From the NCBI GenBank assembly GCA_009823505.1, contig VZQC01010433.1:1255046-1319045 (forward strand): DNA of 64,000 nt, in the 5' to 3' direction. The notes under the pieces were generated by a model. The model saw nothing but the letters and a program-made list of their open reading frames with translations. It made no database searches and was not told where the DNA came from. Each line of letters begins with the position of its first letter. Positions within the stretch are counted from its first letter, which is position 1. Made by a program: the position numbers and the translations under genes. This stretch comes from Rhizomys pruinosus (lineage: Eukaryota > Chordata > Mammalia > Rodentia > Spalacidae). Shown here piece after piece: positions 11,975 to 23,009 of this stretch.

Positions 11975-12088
11975 GGCAGTACTTGGGAGGCAGATGCAGG
12001 CAGATCTCTGTGAGTTCAAAGCAAACCTGGTCTGCATAAGGAGTTTAAGGCCAGCTGGGGCTACAGGGAAGCCCTGTCTCAAATAATA
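11975..12088 (+). mobile_element. B1 SINE (+), 5'-truncated
   Basis: Contains 'acttgggaggcagatgcagg', 'gatctctgtgagttcaaag' and 'ctgtctcaaataataataaa'. It abuts the B4-like element. Confidence 0.85.
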
Positions 12089-12407
12089 ATAAACCAAAAA
12101 CTAGTAGATGGAGTATAGCCTGCAGTCCCTGCTACTTGAGGCACAGGCCAACCTGGGTGACATTCAAGACTCCCTCTCACACACACAAAAACAACCCCAC
12201 ATTACTGTATTACATTAAAAACTATCCAGAATTTTACTCTTGCCTAAAACTTTTGAACCCAGATGAACAGCAAAAAAAAAAAAAATCTCTTCCAAAAGAT
12301 ACAGTCTGTCATTTATTTTGATGAAGCAGTTTTATTGTAGTGAAACAACGTGGGATATAACCTAGTGGCAGAGCATTGACCTAGTGCACATTTTAAAAAT
12401 GGGTTCC

Positions 12408-12603
12408 GGGGCTGGAGGGATGGCTCAGCGGTTGGGAGCACTGACTGCTCTTGTGGAGGACCTGGGTTCAATTCCCAGCGCCCACATGGCGGCTGAGAAC
12501 CGTCTTTAACTCTAGTTAAGGACGCTCTCTTCTGACCTCTGAGGTGTAGCAGGACACAGGTGCACGAACCTACATGTAGACAGTACACTCGTACACTTTT
12601 AAA
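12408..12603 (+). mobile_element. B2 SINE (+)
   Basis: Begins 'gggctggagggatggctc', contains the B-box region 'tgggttcaattcccagcg', and ends in 'gtagacagtacactcg'. The core is single-copy. An ID-like scrap ('cctagtggcagagcattgac') lies just upstream at 12,361. Confidence 0.88.
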
Positions 12604-12699
12604 TAACCCAAGTCGTAGACAGTTATAAGTAGAATTTATGATATGTGAAAGGCCTAAATAGAAACAAATTTAGATAGGACTGTTTTCAAAATTCATTCT

Positions 12700-13531
12700 T
12701 TTTTTGACATGGGCTTTGCTGTGTCAACTGGAATGGCAGCTTTGGAGGTTCAGTACTGAATTAGGGTTGTCAGTGTGAGATTTGGTTTCCATCCAAATAC
12801 AGGAAGCGAATGTCTCTTTGCCATTTACTGGTACATCTGCCAGATAATAAAGATGGTCTCAATTCTTCTAAACAGTTCCTAATAGTCTACTAGTGTATAT
12901 TAAAGTAGGTAATACAGGGAAGCCAAACTTCATAGGAAATTTGTCTAGAAGCTCAGACTTCTAAACTCCTTTAACATCAGAATATAGTTCTGATTACTGA
13001 TGATTTTCAAAACATTTTGTTTCCTTTGATGATGGTATGCTATGAGAATGCTTTGGTGTTTGGAGTGTAGTTCTGGAGAGCACTTGGCTAAGCACATGTA
13101 AGGCCTTGGGTTCAGTCCCCAGTACTGACATCCCTATCTCAAGGATCAGTCAAGTGTTCTGTGAGCAAGTTATCAATCTTTAAACAGTACTAGTCTGGGA
13201 TGTAACCTTAAATCTGGCCATCCATATAATTGCCAAGATTATAAATACTGAAGTACTCCACAGTAGTTGTCTGCTGTCCTTTAAGTACAGGTGTTGCTTC
13301 TTACCTGCCGTTCTTCATGCTTTGCTTTGCACCATTGGTTTGTAAGACAGTGTCAAAGAACTTTGTTGACTATGAAGTGTTACAAAAGGCAACTTCTTAA
13401 TCTATGCATTTTGGGGGGTTTTGAAATTTTACTTCTTGAAAAAGCTGTTGTGAGAGTTGGAAACTCTGCACCTGTATGTATATATATTTTAGCAATAAAG
13501 CATGGGCTGAGAATGCAAAAAAAAAAAAAAT
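12700..13531 (+). pseudogene. Possible processed pseudogene 3' UTR with poly(A), parent unknown
   Basis: An AATAAA signal at 13,493-13,498 is followed 18 bases later by a run of 14 A residues (13,517-13,530), as expected for a reverse-transcribed mRNA tail. Upstream DNA to about 12,700 is unique in style and not a SINE or L1, apart from an ID-like SINE at 13,043-13,135. I recognise no coding part and found no clear TSD. It could equally be the tail of an unrecognised repeat. Confidence 0.3.
13043..13135 (+). mobile_element. ID-like SINE (+)
   Basis: Contains 'ggagtgtagttctggagagc', 'cttggctaagcacatgtaag' and the B-box region 'gggttcagtccccagtac'. It is old and diverged. Confidence 0.65.
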
Positions 13532-13680
13532 AAGGTAGAAAAATTGAGGAAAACATCACATGGATCTCTGGCCTCCAAAGACACACACAGCATGCACATG
13601 TAGCTGAATATACACACTGAACACATACATAAACACATGCACGTACTACACACACCCAAACCAAACATACACATGTATGT

Positions 13681-13682
<2 letters not shown>

Positions 13683-13718
<36 letters not shown>
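13683..13718. repeat. (CA)n microsatellite
   Basis: About 18 CA units in a longer CA-rich stretch (13,580-13,720). Confidence 0.95.
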
Positions 13719-13721
<3 letters not shown>

Positions 13722-13839
13722 CTTGTTTGGAGGTTAGCAACTTACCTTTAGGACATGTTGGATATATGTATTTGGGAAGAACAGACATTCTGGGAACATT
13801 GACATTGTTACTTATATTACAGAAAAATCATGAGACTAA

Positions 13840-14178
13840 AGCCAAAGTCAGGTGAGAAGAGGGAGTTTATTTCACACTAGCAGGCTAACCCAGCTAGTGG
13901 ACTGACCTATGAATCATTCCATGAAGGAGTCAGCCCCTTTACCGAATCTTGGGGGGCTTTTATACCCATGTGAAAATGTAAGCAAAGATCAAATAACACA
14001 AAAGTGGTAATCAAGTAAGTGTTTACAGATAACATGAGATCACAAAGGCTACAGAAATGTGACATCTTGGAGGAACAGACTTCAGTCCTGGGTAAAGATT
14101 GCAGGAAAGAGTAGTATCCTGGGTAGCCTCAGGGGCATAGGGGAAGACTCCTTTCTGTCTTAGAGCTTCTCCTTTTCC
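13840..14178. other. Unassigned, possibly LTR-derived
   Basis: The style ('gagaagagggagtttatttc', then a short conserved block to about 14,170) suggests an old repeat, but I cannot assign it. It is the target into which the L1 at 14,198 inserted. Confidence 0.3.
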
Positions 14179-14197
14179 AAAGTTCTCAATTGGCCAT

Positions 14198-14765
14198 AAC
14201 GCGCCAGGCCAGGATCGAAAGGTTATTCCTGGACAAACTGTCAGCCCATGAAAGGAAACAGCCAGAATTGACCAGAGTCCAAGTCAACAGCTCCAGAGAG
14301 AGTGGACTGTTTTACCTCTCATCCACCTGTGCCCCTTTTCTAAGCCTAGGGAACAACCTGCGGAAGAGGGGGCGTGGTAGAATGTAAGGGCTGCGATTGG
14401 GGTGAATGGTGAAACTACAGCAATGTAGTCTGGACACTCATTTGATCAACTTGATTGAACAAACAACCTGTCACCCCCCACTGGATGGTGGGGCTGTAGG
14501 TGTTTGGGCACAACAGCCTGCAGATAGGTTTTGCATGAAGGATGCTTGTACTCATGGATTATCACTTATAGCTAAAAATGAAAAAAAAAAAAAACTGAGA
14601 GAAAGATGCAGGACAGTTATGGCAGAATGCATGATCTGGGATGGGGTGGAGGTGGGGGGGAGGGAAAGGGAAATAAGCCTGAACTGAATTGGAAAAAATG
14701 TATGAAATGCACAAAGCATCAATAAAAACTAATTTAAAAAAAAATAAAAAGAAAAAAGAAAAAAA
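14198..14765 (+). mobile_element. Young L1 (+), 5'-truncated within the 3' UTR, with TSD
   Basis: Matches about 56,990-57,520 of the full-length L1 with few differences, ending in the G-rich tract at 14,646-14,665, 'catcaataaaaac' and an A-rich tail. Flanking direct repeats 'aaagttctcaattg(g)cca' at about 14,180 and 14,766 form the TSD. Only the 3' UTR is present, so there is no ORF1 or ORF2. Confidence 0.92.
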
Positions 14766-14785
14766 AAGTTCTCAATTGCCATATA

Positions 14786-17700
14786 TTGCAAGGTCTTCTA
14801 GCAGTCCACATTTTCCTATTTCCATTATACTTACATTCAAATTAATATATAAAAAAGTAAGAAAAAATAAAAGCAAAGAAAAATTTTCCAAAGCCTGGAC
14901 CAACAACTGCTTAAAAATGGAACATTTGCATCTAAACATTTAACCCTTGCAGTCAGTGCAAAGATACTATACACACCACAGCAATCATCAACAAAACCAC
15001 TGAAAATGTGCCATACCTACTACTTCAAGGTTGATCCCACAGAACCTGAAGTTCTCTGTCAAGGGGAGGGTACCATCCAGATCTTTCTAGATCCTCAAAG
15101 CAGTAACTTTCCTATGTTCACTCTTAGATACTTAGCAACCCTGCAATCTGTGAAATTTCTGTATCCGAACCCCACCTGAACTTATCAGCAACGTTTTTTC
15201 TTCCTTTCAGCCCTAACCATATATCCACAGTCTATCCACCCTTGTGAAACTTCCCCCTCAAACTCAAGTGCCAGAAAAACACAAAAGACCTCAGACTTAA
15301 AAGTGGTTTCAGTGTGTTAAGAAGTCACAGTCACCATCAGAACAGTATTTCTTTCTAGTCAAGGTAAAAGTAGGCTTCTACTGATGAGACTGGAAACCTG
15401 CCATTATAACAGTTCTTTAGAAAATCCATTCTAAGTTTCAAACAACTACCTTAAGAACAATATTTTGAGTCACCTAAGTTTGAGAACACTTGCTCCCAAT
15501 GGTATTACAAAAATTGAAATCAATACCCATATAAAATCTCATTACAAAAACCCATATTTTGAAATATTGATTGATTAGTCTGTTATAATTGAACTGAAAT
15601 GTAGTTTCTACCTTAGAAAACTACATTTGTGATTTGATTGACATAAATAAGGTTGTATTAAAGGTTTGAAAAGTTATATTGATCTGAAGATTCCAAATGC
15701 TCTTTTTTAAAGCAAAACTCTTTCAGTAATCCCTTTTTATAATACATACGAGGCTGTGTGAATCAAAGAAATGAATATACTTTGGTTAATATATATCATA
15801 AAAATAAGAGTAAATGTCAGAGCAAGCTATTAGATGAAACAGATTTTATTGTTCAAATATTTCTCATGTTTTTAAAAAATAAAGTTACATTTATAGGCTA
15901 AAAGCCTCCTGGTTTAAATTTATCCTTTCAAATCAGAAGAAAATAGGTATTTCTTTTCTGTAATAGTCCATGCTACTAATATACTACAAATGAAATTATT
16001 TGATGCAATTTTAAGCTACAATGATTTGCTTGGGTCCCCAAAATTATTAAAAAGATGAAAAAAATTTGACATTAGAGGAAAGATATCAACAAGTAGAGAT
16101 CTAATAAATAAGATTTTTAAATGGCAATGAACACACATCTGACCAGTAACCTGCAAGAAACATCCCCCATCAGACAGATGGCAAACTGCAAAAATAACAT
16201 CTGGAATTTAATCCTAGGAAATTAGATCCAATCTGAAATGCTGAAGAGCAAGCACAGCACTTTCTAGAAGATGACATCAGGTAGAGTAGCTAGCACACAG
16301 GAAGTGAGCACCATGGAAACAAGTCTATAGACGGCTATTCAAAACAGTGGCATTTTAAAACCACAGGCCCCTGAGAATAAAAAACATAATGAAGCAAAAT
16401 AAGAGTGCTGGTCTGCAGGTCATAAACACCACACACATTCAATTATTAAAAGAATGGCACTATATTTAATAATTAGTCTTCTTCACAAAACACTGATGAG
16501 AGAACAAAGGGGGCAGGGAAAGCCTGAAAATAAATGAGCTCTAATCCAAGAATAGAAATATGCCAGGTCAGATCTGACGCTCCTTGAAAACTGTTGCTGA
16601 GGACTGGAAGGATCTGAAACATGTAATAAAATCCTACGAAGCTTTAACTTTGTATATCCAGAAATATACAAAGCTAAAGGGAAAAGATTACATTTTCAAG
16701 ATACTAGTGATGCCGAATGAGATATTAGTATTCTAGCTAAGACCAGGAATGTGGAAGCCAAGTTCACTATGCAGAAGATTCAAGTAGAAGATCTCTGAAA
16801 GCTAGGATCAAAGAAGAACTCAGGCTTGCAGAACAAGCACAGGTAGACACATGCTGGCAAGACTAATGATGTGGTCAGGGAGACACTACTTGAAAAGACA
16901 ATTTTTTGATGAAATTAATATTTAAATCGAGAGATTTTGAGTGAAATAAATTATGCTCCATTGTGTGGATGAGCCTCATCTCATCAGTCAAATGCTTTAT
17001 TAGGAAAAGATTCCCCTCCTTCTAAAAAGAGGGGATTCTGACAGCACACCACTCATACCATACCTCTTCCCCATGCCTCCCCAGCAGATTTTGGATGGGT
17101 CAAGCCTCTACAATCATGTGAGCTGATTCTTTAAAATAAATGTCTCTACACATGCACTTCTGTTGGAGAATACTTAACAGGAGTCCCAACTGAAAGAATC
17201 TGAAGTGACTCCTTTCCTGTTCTGCACCATCCTGCTCCCCAGGGAAGCTTTCCAAAACTATTGCCAAATTGCATGAGATCCTCAAGAGTAAGACTGCTGG
17301 TCTAGCATCATAATAAAGTTTTGGAATCTATGCCTAGTACCATAAATGTCTCCCAAACCATGACTACATAGAACTTGACATAGCACACGTAATCAATGGC
17401 ACTCTTTAGGCACACCTGAGTTCAAGTTTTGGATGCTTTTGGCCCATGTGATTCCTCCAGATTATTCACACTGCTGAAGCACGTTCTGACCGTTCTTTAT
17501 GTTGGCAAGTAAAACCTCTATTAATATTTGACCTAAAATACCATATCACTTGTCCTTGCTTCTTTCTTGTGGCTAACTGAAAAATAGAATACATTTGAAT
17601 CATTCCAAAGGTTAATTTAATTATTCAGAGATAAATCCCAATCTTTTCTCTAAACACTTTTCAATTTCTTTTAGAAACCCAGCAGTTAAACTGCAAAACA

Positions 17701-17851
17701 GAAAGCCTAGGTTCTCCACCTAAGAACTTAAATCTCTGGAAGTACCCTCTAACAGTAATGCATTTTATAGAATATTTATTGTCTGCTAAGTATGTCTTCT
17801 AGCCTCTTCAATACATATGATTTCTAAAGAGCATTATAACATAAGGATTGT
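14786..17851. other. Unique intergenic sequence
   Basis: About 3 kb of AT-rich sequence with no SINE or L1 that I can recognise and no convincing exon. It is the longest repeat-poor stretch here. Confidence 0.55.
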
Positions 17852-17862
17852 TGCCCTGTTTT

Positions 17863-18030
17863 GTTTATTTATTTATTTTTGGTATTTTTTTTTTGAGGCA
17901 GGGTCTCCCTTTAGTCTCAGCTGGCCTGGAACTCGCTATGTAGACCAGGCTGGCCTTGAACTCACAGAGATCTGCCTGCCTCTGCCTCCCAAGTGCTGGG
18001 ATTAAAAACATGTGCCACCATGCCTGGCTC
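17863..18030 (-). mobile_element. B1 SINE (-) with TSD
   Basis: Reverse-complement B1: T-rich tail, 'gaggcagggtctccct', 'aggctggccttgaactcaca', 'cctcccaagtgctgggatta', 'gccaccatgcctggc'. The TSD 'tgccctgtttt' lies at 17,852-17,862 and 18,031-18,041. Confidence 0.95.
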
Positions 18031-18041
18031 TGCCCTGTTTT

Positions 18042-19090
18042 ATAAATGAAGAATCTCATGCTGAAAAATTAAGTTCACATAGTAGAAGGATTAGAAGCAA
18101 CATTCTCATTCCAAATCTCAGTCATACTCCATGGTAAATAAATCTACCACAAAATACTTTCATTCCTATTAAAGAATGAAAAAATATTATTTTGTGTCAG
18201 CTAAAATATATCCATCAGAGACGATATTTACAACATCCACAGAAATTGGAATGTTCATCAGGACATAGCTGCATAATTTACCATGCAGAAGCAGTTAAAA
18301 TAATGCCATATTAAATGCAGAACTAAAATTCAATATCCTCATTTCTAAAGCCTTTAAGAGTACAGGTACAGATGTGATGTGCTTGCCTCTAGTGTGGTCA
18401 ATAAATAAATATAAACTGAAGAAAAAATAACCATCTGAGAGCTCTAGAGAAGAACTTGGTGGTGTTAAGTGGTCTCCCTGATTTGACTTTCTTTTAGGTT
18501 TTATGCCTTTTAGCCCTCACAGCCTTGACAGAAGGAAACTAAAACTGTAGCATAGTCTATAAAACTATTTGAACCACAGTGCTCCACAAAATAGAATGTG
18601 GAAAAACAGAAATGCTGCAGATATGCCTGACCATGGCTGACCAGCTTCTCAACATACAGGACATTCTTGCTAAAAGCAAGAGAGTCTTTTATAAGTAGAG
18701 TTTTAAACTGGACACGGTGATATAAGAAATGAAATCTTTTCTGTCAAAAAATATTTTGAAACTTTATATAGCTATCTTTCTCTTCTGCACTGTTGTTATA
18801 GAACTAAGGTTTACCTTGATGTTATCTGTTCCTTGACACATAGATTGTAATTTGTAGCATTCATTTCTCATCCCCTTTTTTATAAGGGTCATAGTTACAT
18901 TGTGAGAAAGCTTTTGTTCCCTTAACCTAATATATCTTTCTTTCTCATCCACAAACTCCCTCCCTCCTTTTATGGCTTTTAGACTTGGACTACATGCCAA
19001 GGTCCCACATACTCAAATGACAAAATTTCTTATTAAAATGCATCCTTGCTCTTTTACAATAAGCCAATCACTTTAGATTTTGTGGTTGAA
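18042..19090. other. Unique intergenic sequence
   Basis: No recognised repeat or gene. A minus-strand frame at 18,764-19,000 has no recognisable protein features. Confidence 0.5.
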
Positions 19091-19109
19091 CTTCAATCAA
19101 TGAGGAACA

Positions 19110-19230
19110 GCCAAGCACTGGGGAAGTAGAGGCAGAAGAACCAGAAATACAAGCCTAGACTCAGCTACAACACTTGTTTGAGGCCAGCCTGAAGAACATG
19201 AAACCCAGTCTCAAACACAAAACAAAACCA
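19110..19230 (+). mobile_element. Degenerate B1 (+)
   Basis: Contains 'ccaagcactggggaagtaga', 'tttgaggccagcctgaag' and 'acccagtctcaaacac'. It is heavily diverged. Confidence 0.5.
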
Positions 19231-19587
19231 AAATAATTATAGTTTTATAGTCAACTAACTTACATACTTCAATTATAGAGATTTATTTATGCTTTAACTT
19301 TGGCATATCTTAAACCTAATATGTATATCTTAATTTTTTATACTTCTCCTAAAACTAAAACCATCTTAAAATAAGCAAAACGGGTAGGTGAAAAAAAAAA
19401 CTACAATTAGCAGAAAGCATGATTACGTTTTCTCTTAACTGTATGATTATGATATTCCCATTAAAAGTACTTCCTTTTACTAAGGACATTATTTTTAATC
19501 TTCATACTTCAGCCTTCTCAGATGAGATAGCAATTTGAAAAGAATAATCATAAAAAGGAAACTTTTAATTTGGAAATATTTTATCTT

Positions 19588-19829
19588 TTTTTTAAATTTT
19601 ATTTATTTCCATATGTGTATGAATGTATCGTCTGCATGCAAGTCTGTGCACCCGTGACGTGCAACGCCGCGGAGGTCAGAAGAGGGTGTCGGATTCCCCT
19701 GGAGCTGGAGTTCTCCTGGAATTGGAGATTCAGACGGCTCTCGGCCGCCATGTGGGTGCTGGGGATCGAACCCGGGTCCTCTGCAAGAGCAGTCGGCGCT
19801 CTTAACCACTAGGCCATCTCTCCAGCCCC
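19588..19829 (-). mobile_element. Young B2 SINE (-) with 17-bp duplication and TSD
   Basis: The duplicated core 'ctggagctggagttctcctg' to 'gaattggag' is at about 19,699-19,727. It ends 'ggccatctctccagcccc'. A perfect 13-bp TSD 'aatattttatctt' lies at 19,575-19,587 and 19,830-19,842. High CpG retention ('gcgctcttaacc', 'atcgaacccgggtcc') supports youth. Confidence 0.96.
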
Positions 19830-19867
19830 AATATTTTATCTTAATAATCATAGATTTCAATTGATTT

Positions 19868-20102
19868 TTTTCTTTTTTTTTTCTTTTTCTTTTTTTACTT
19901 CTTATGTGTATGAGTGTACTGCCTACATGTAGGCAGGTGCACGCATGTTGTGCAATGCTGCGGAGGTCAGAAGAGGGCATAGGATTCCCCTGGAACTGTA
20001 GTTAAAGATGGTCCTTAGCTGCCATGTGGGTCTGGGAATTGAACCCAGGTCCTCTGCAAAAGCAGTCAGCGCTCTTAACCACTGAGCTATCTCTCCGGTC
20101 CC
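19868..20102 (-). mobile_element. B2 SINE (-), without the 17-bp duplication
   Basis: T-rich tail, then 'ttatgtgtatgagtgtactg', 'gaggtcagaagagggcat', single core 'ctggaactgtagttaaag', ending 'gagctatctctccggtccc'. It lies 25 bases beyond the TSD of the young B2. Confidence 0.9.
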
Positions 20103-20104
20103 TG

Positions 20105-20890
20105 GCCTTTTTCTTAAAATTAAACTTTGCTGTTGAAGCTGCTGATCTCTTCTTGGTTAAGCTTTGGTGATTCCCAGGATTTCAGATATTCATCCATTTC
20201 TCTTAGGTTTTCAAATTTGGTAGAGTATAGGTTTTTGAAGTATTCCCATATGATTGTCTGGATCTTTTCATTTTCTGTTGAGATATTGCCCCTCACATCA
20301 TGAATGCTATTGATTTGGAGTTGCTCTTTCCTTCTTTTGGTTAACTGGGCTAGAGGTCTGTCTATCTTGTTTATTCTTTCAAAGAACCAACTTTTGGAAT
20401 CATTGATTTTTTTTTTTGTATTGTTTTCTTTGTTTCTATTTCATTGATTTCTACACTCGTTTTTGTTATTTCTTCCTATCTGTTGCATTTAGGGTTCATT
20501 TGTTGTTGTCTCTCAAGTGTTTTTAGCTGCAGTGTTAGATCATTTATTTGTGGTCTTTCTGTTTTGTTTTGTTTTGTTTTGTTTTGTTTTGTTTTGTTTT
20601 GTTTTGAATGTAGGTACCCAGGGCTATAAACTTCTCTTGTAGGAGTGCTTTTAAAGTATCCCATAGGTTTTGTTGTGTCGTATTGTCATTGTCTCTTAGT
20701 TCCAGGAATGCTTTTATTTCTTTATTTCTTCTTTGACTCATTCATTATTCAGGAGTGTGTTGTTTAGCCTCCATGTGTTCTTGTACATAGTAGGGCTTAT
20801 CCTGGTGTTGATATTGAGCTTTATTGTGCTGTGGTCTGATAGAATGCATGAAATTATTTCAATCTTTTTGTATTTGTTGACGTTTATTTT
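20105..20890 (-). mobile_element. L1 ORF2 segment (-), inverted part of a rearranged L1
   Basis: Antisense ORF2 from the region between the endonuclease and reverse transcriptase domains. The minus strand near 20,544-20,741 reads a motif resembling 'NLWDTLKALLQEKFIALG', conserved in rodent ORF2. 'tttattctttcaaagaacca' at 20,370 is another antisense landmark. A (TTTTG)n expansion at 20,562-20,606 replaces part of the frame. Confidence 0.8.
20562..20606. repeat. (TTTTG)n pentanucleotide repeat
   Basis: About nine units, expanded within the antisense L1 segment. Confidence 0.95.
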
Positions 20891-20899
20891 CTGTGTCCC

Positions 20900-21057
20900 T
20901 AAAACCCTCAGCCAACATCATCCTAAATGGAGAAAGTCAGCATTCCCCATAAAGGTAGGAACTCGGCAAGGCTGCCCGTCACCACTCCTCTTCAGTATAG
21001 TGCTTGAAACACTTGCTCCAGTCAATAAAGAGGAAAGTCTGCTCATGCTTCAAAAAG
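20900..21057 (+). mobile_element. L1 ORF2 reverse-transcriptase fragment (+)
   Basis: Reads sense ORF2: the plus frame contains 'GTRQGCPSPLLFSIVLETLA' (about 20,965-21,024), the conserved RT palm block upstream of the catalytic aspartates. It matches about 53,206-53,340 of the full-length L1. Head-to-head with the antisense piece on its left, it indicates a 5' inversion with internal deletion. The similarity stops near 21,057 without reaching an L1 3' end. Confidence 0.8.
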
Positions 21058-22030
21058 GGAAGTCTAGTCTAGCAAGATATGACCCTGTCCTCGAGTGGAT
21101 GGAACCAGCGACTGAAAAGCCAAAAGGAGCAAGGGGCTCCCTCCCCACTCCAAAAAATCCTGAGTGACCCCTGAGGACCAGGTCCAGAACTGATCCCGAG
21201 AAAACAAAAACCTCGGTCAGTGTGGGCTAACTGTGCAGCCCCCAAAAATCCAAATGGAAAGCACAACCAGAAATAAATAAATAGTAAGTCCCGAGAAATT
21301 GCACTTCAGGCACAAAACTTGAGATCCTAGCAAAAAGAGAAAAGAGCACAGTTGTTTTGCCTGTCTTACTGGCAAGTGCAGCTACCCTGTGGCTGCCACT
21401 GCCCCTGCCATCCTTCAAAGATGTGAGAAGACACAGCTTTTCAAACCTTCCAACATGGACTGAAGACTCACATCTCTCCAAGAATCCCCCAAATCTTTAG
21501 TGCCAGATGGGGATCACAGAGACATCCTAGCTATTACTGGAGTCTCTTCTTCCTCAGAGCATAGACTGCCACCGTTGCACCACCCAGGCTGCATCACAGA
21601 GACTAGTACAGGAAGATCAAGACAGGACGCGTTGCCTACTGAACCTCACCTGGTGACCATGGAAAGGGAAAACCCCAGTGTGGAACACAAGGGCAGAACT
21701 GATGGTGGTTTGGGCTCGCCGAGGAGGAGACCTCAAACATGACATCTTTCAGCTAAACTTCATTTGTTGACCATGGGAAGGGAAGATCCCAGCATGGAGC
21801 ACAAGGGCAGAAGTGATGATGTAGCTCAACAGAAGAGTGCTTGGTGTGGATTCACAAGGCCTTGGTCCCAACCACATCACAGCCTTAGAGTACAAGTCAT
21901 CAATACCAGCTTTTTTAGCAGTTTTGCAAGTTGAAGCCTCTAGACGGGATTTGAACCTACGATAACCACTGACAAAGCTCTGCTTCCGCAACTCTCTCAA
22001 CTGATTTTAAATGCCATATTTTACTTTGAC
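21058..22030. other. Unassigned sequence with a degenerate ~114-bp tandem pair
   Basis: More GC-rich than its surroundings. Two related blocks share 'tgaccatggaaagggaa' (about 21,654) and 'tgaccatgggaagggaag' (about 21,768), followed by 'acacaagggcagaa' and 'gcacaagggcagaa' respectively. A minus-strand frame of 83 codons covers 21,749-22,000, but no protein family is recognised. It may be part of an unrecognised retroelement. Confidence 0.35.
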
Positions 22031-22049
22031 TGCTAAAAAAAACTTTTTT

Positions 22050-22208
22050 ATTTTTTATTTTTTTGGTCTTTTTTGAGACAGGGTCTCCCTATAGCCCCAG
22101 CTGGCCTGGAACTCACTCTGTAGTCCAGGCTGGCCTTGAACTCACAGAGATCTGCCAGCCTCTGCCTCCCAAGTGCTAGGATTAAAGGCGTGCGCCACCA
22201 CACCCGGC
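22050..22208 (-). mobile_element. B1 SINE (-) with TSD
   Basis: Reverse-complement B1 ('gagacagggtctccctatag' to 'gcgccaccacacccggc'). The TSD 'taaaaaaaacttttt' lies at about 22,034-22,048 and 22,209-22,223. Confidence 0.94.
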
Positions 22209-22417
22209 TAAAAAAAACTTTTTAAAGCTGTATTATTCCTGAGCTTTCTCAATCCACAGAGAATTGACTACTGAATTTTATAAGTAAAACTTGGATAAAA
22301 GATAATTATCTTATTCTGTAATCACTGTTAATGCTATATCCCAATATGTTAAGTTTTATAGAAGTATTTGGCACAAACAAAGCTAATTGCTATGCTTGGA
22401 TCTAGATTTATTCTGAA

Positions 22418-22626
22418 GGGATGGAGAGATGGCTCAGTGGTTAAGAGGACTTGCTGCTACTGCAGAGAACCAGAGTTTAGTTCACAGCATCTGCATCAGA
22501 GGGTTCACAACCACCCATAGCTCCAAATCCAGGGGATCAGATGCTCTCTTCTGGCCTTTATGGACACAAGCACAGACATGTGCATACACATATACACATG
22601 TAAATAAATCTTCAATAAATAAATTT
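22418..22626 (+). mobile_element. B2/B3-like SINE (+)
   Basis: Begins 'ggatggagagatggctcagt'. The middle is diverged, then 'ctcttctggcctttatgg' and an AATAAA-rich tail ending at (AATA)n. Confidence 0.8.
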
Positions 22627-22854
22627 ATTCTAGGGTCTTGGTAGCAGAAAGCAACTGTAAAACCTAGGGTCCTTGTACTTGACTTTCACCTATTCCCTTT
22701 CCCATATTAACTACTACAAGCCAGAGTCATCTAAATGACCCATCTCTGGGAACGTGATATCTTTATGGCCTGGAATCTTTCATGCTAACTTTATCATTTG
22801 ATTAGAGAAAAAAATGATAAAGTTATTAGAGAAAAGTGATTAGAAGGAAAAAAG

Positions 22855-23009
22855 AAGCATAGTGCCACATGCCTTTAATTTCAGCACTCAGGAGCTAGAA
22901 GCAGGTGGATCTCTGTGAGATTGAGGTTAGCATGGTCTACATAGTAAGTTCCAGGACAGCTGGGGCCACCGGGAGATCGCCTCTCAAAACAAAACAAAAC
23001 AAAACAAAG
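22855..23009 (+). mobile_element. B1 SINE (+)
   Basis: Contains 'gtgccacatgcctttaattt', 'gtggatctctgtgagattga', 'cctctcaaaacaaaacaaaa'. Moderately diverged, with a (CAAAA)n tail. Confidence 0.85.

Noticed and set aside
21749..22000. Minus-strand 83-codon frame and tRNA/mitochondrial-like motif 'ggttcaaatccc' near 21,950
   Set aside because: I tried to read this as a tRNA or nuclear mitochondrial insertion but could not build a cloverleaf or match a known mitochondrial gene.
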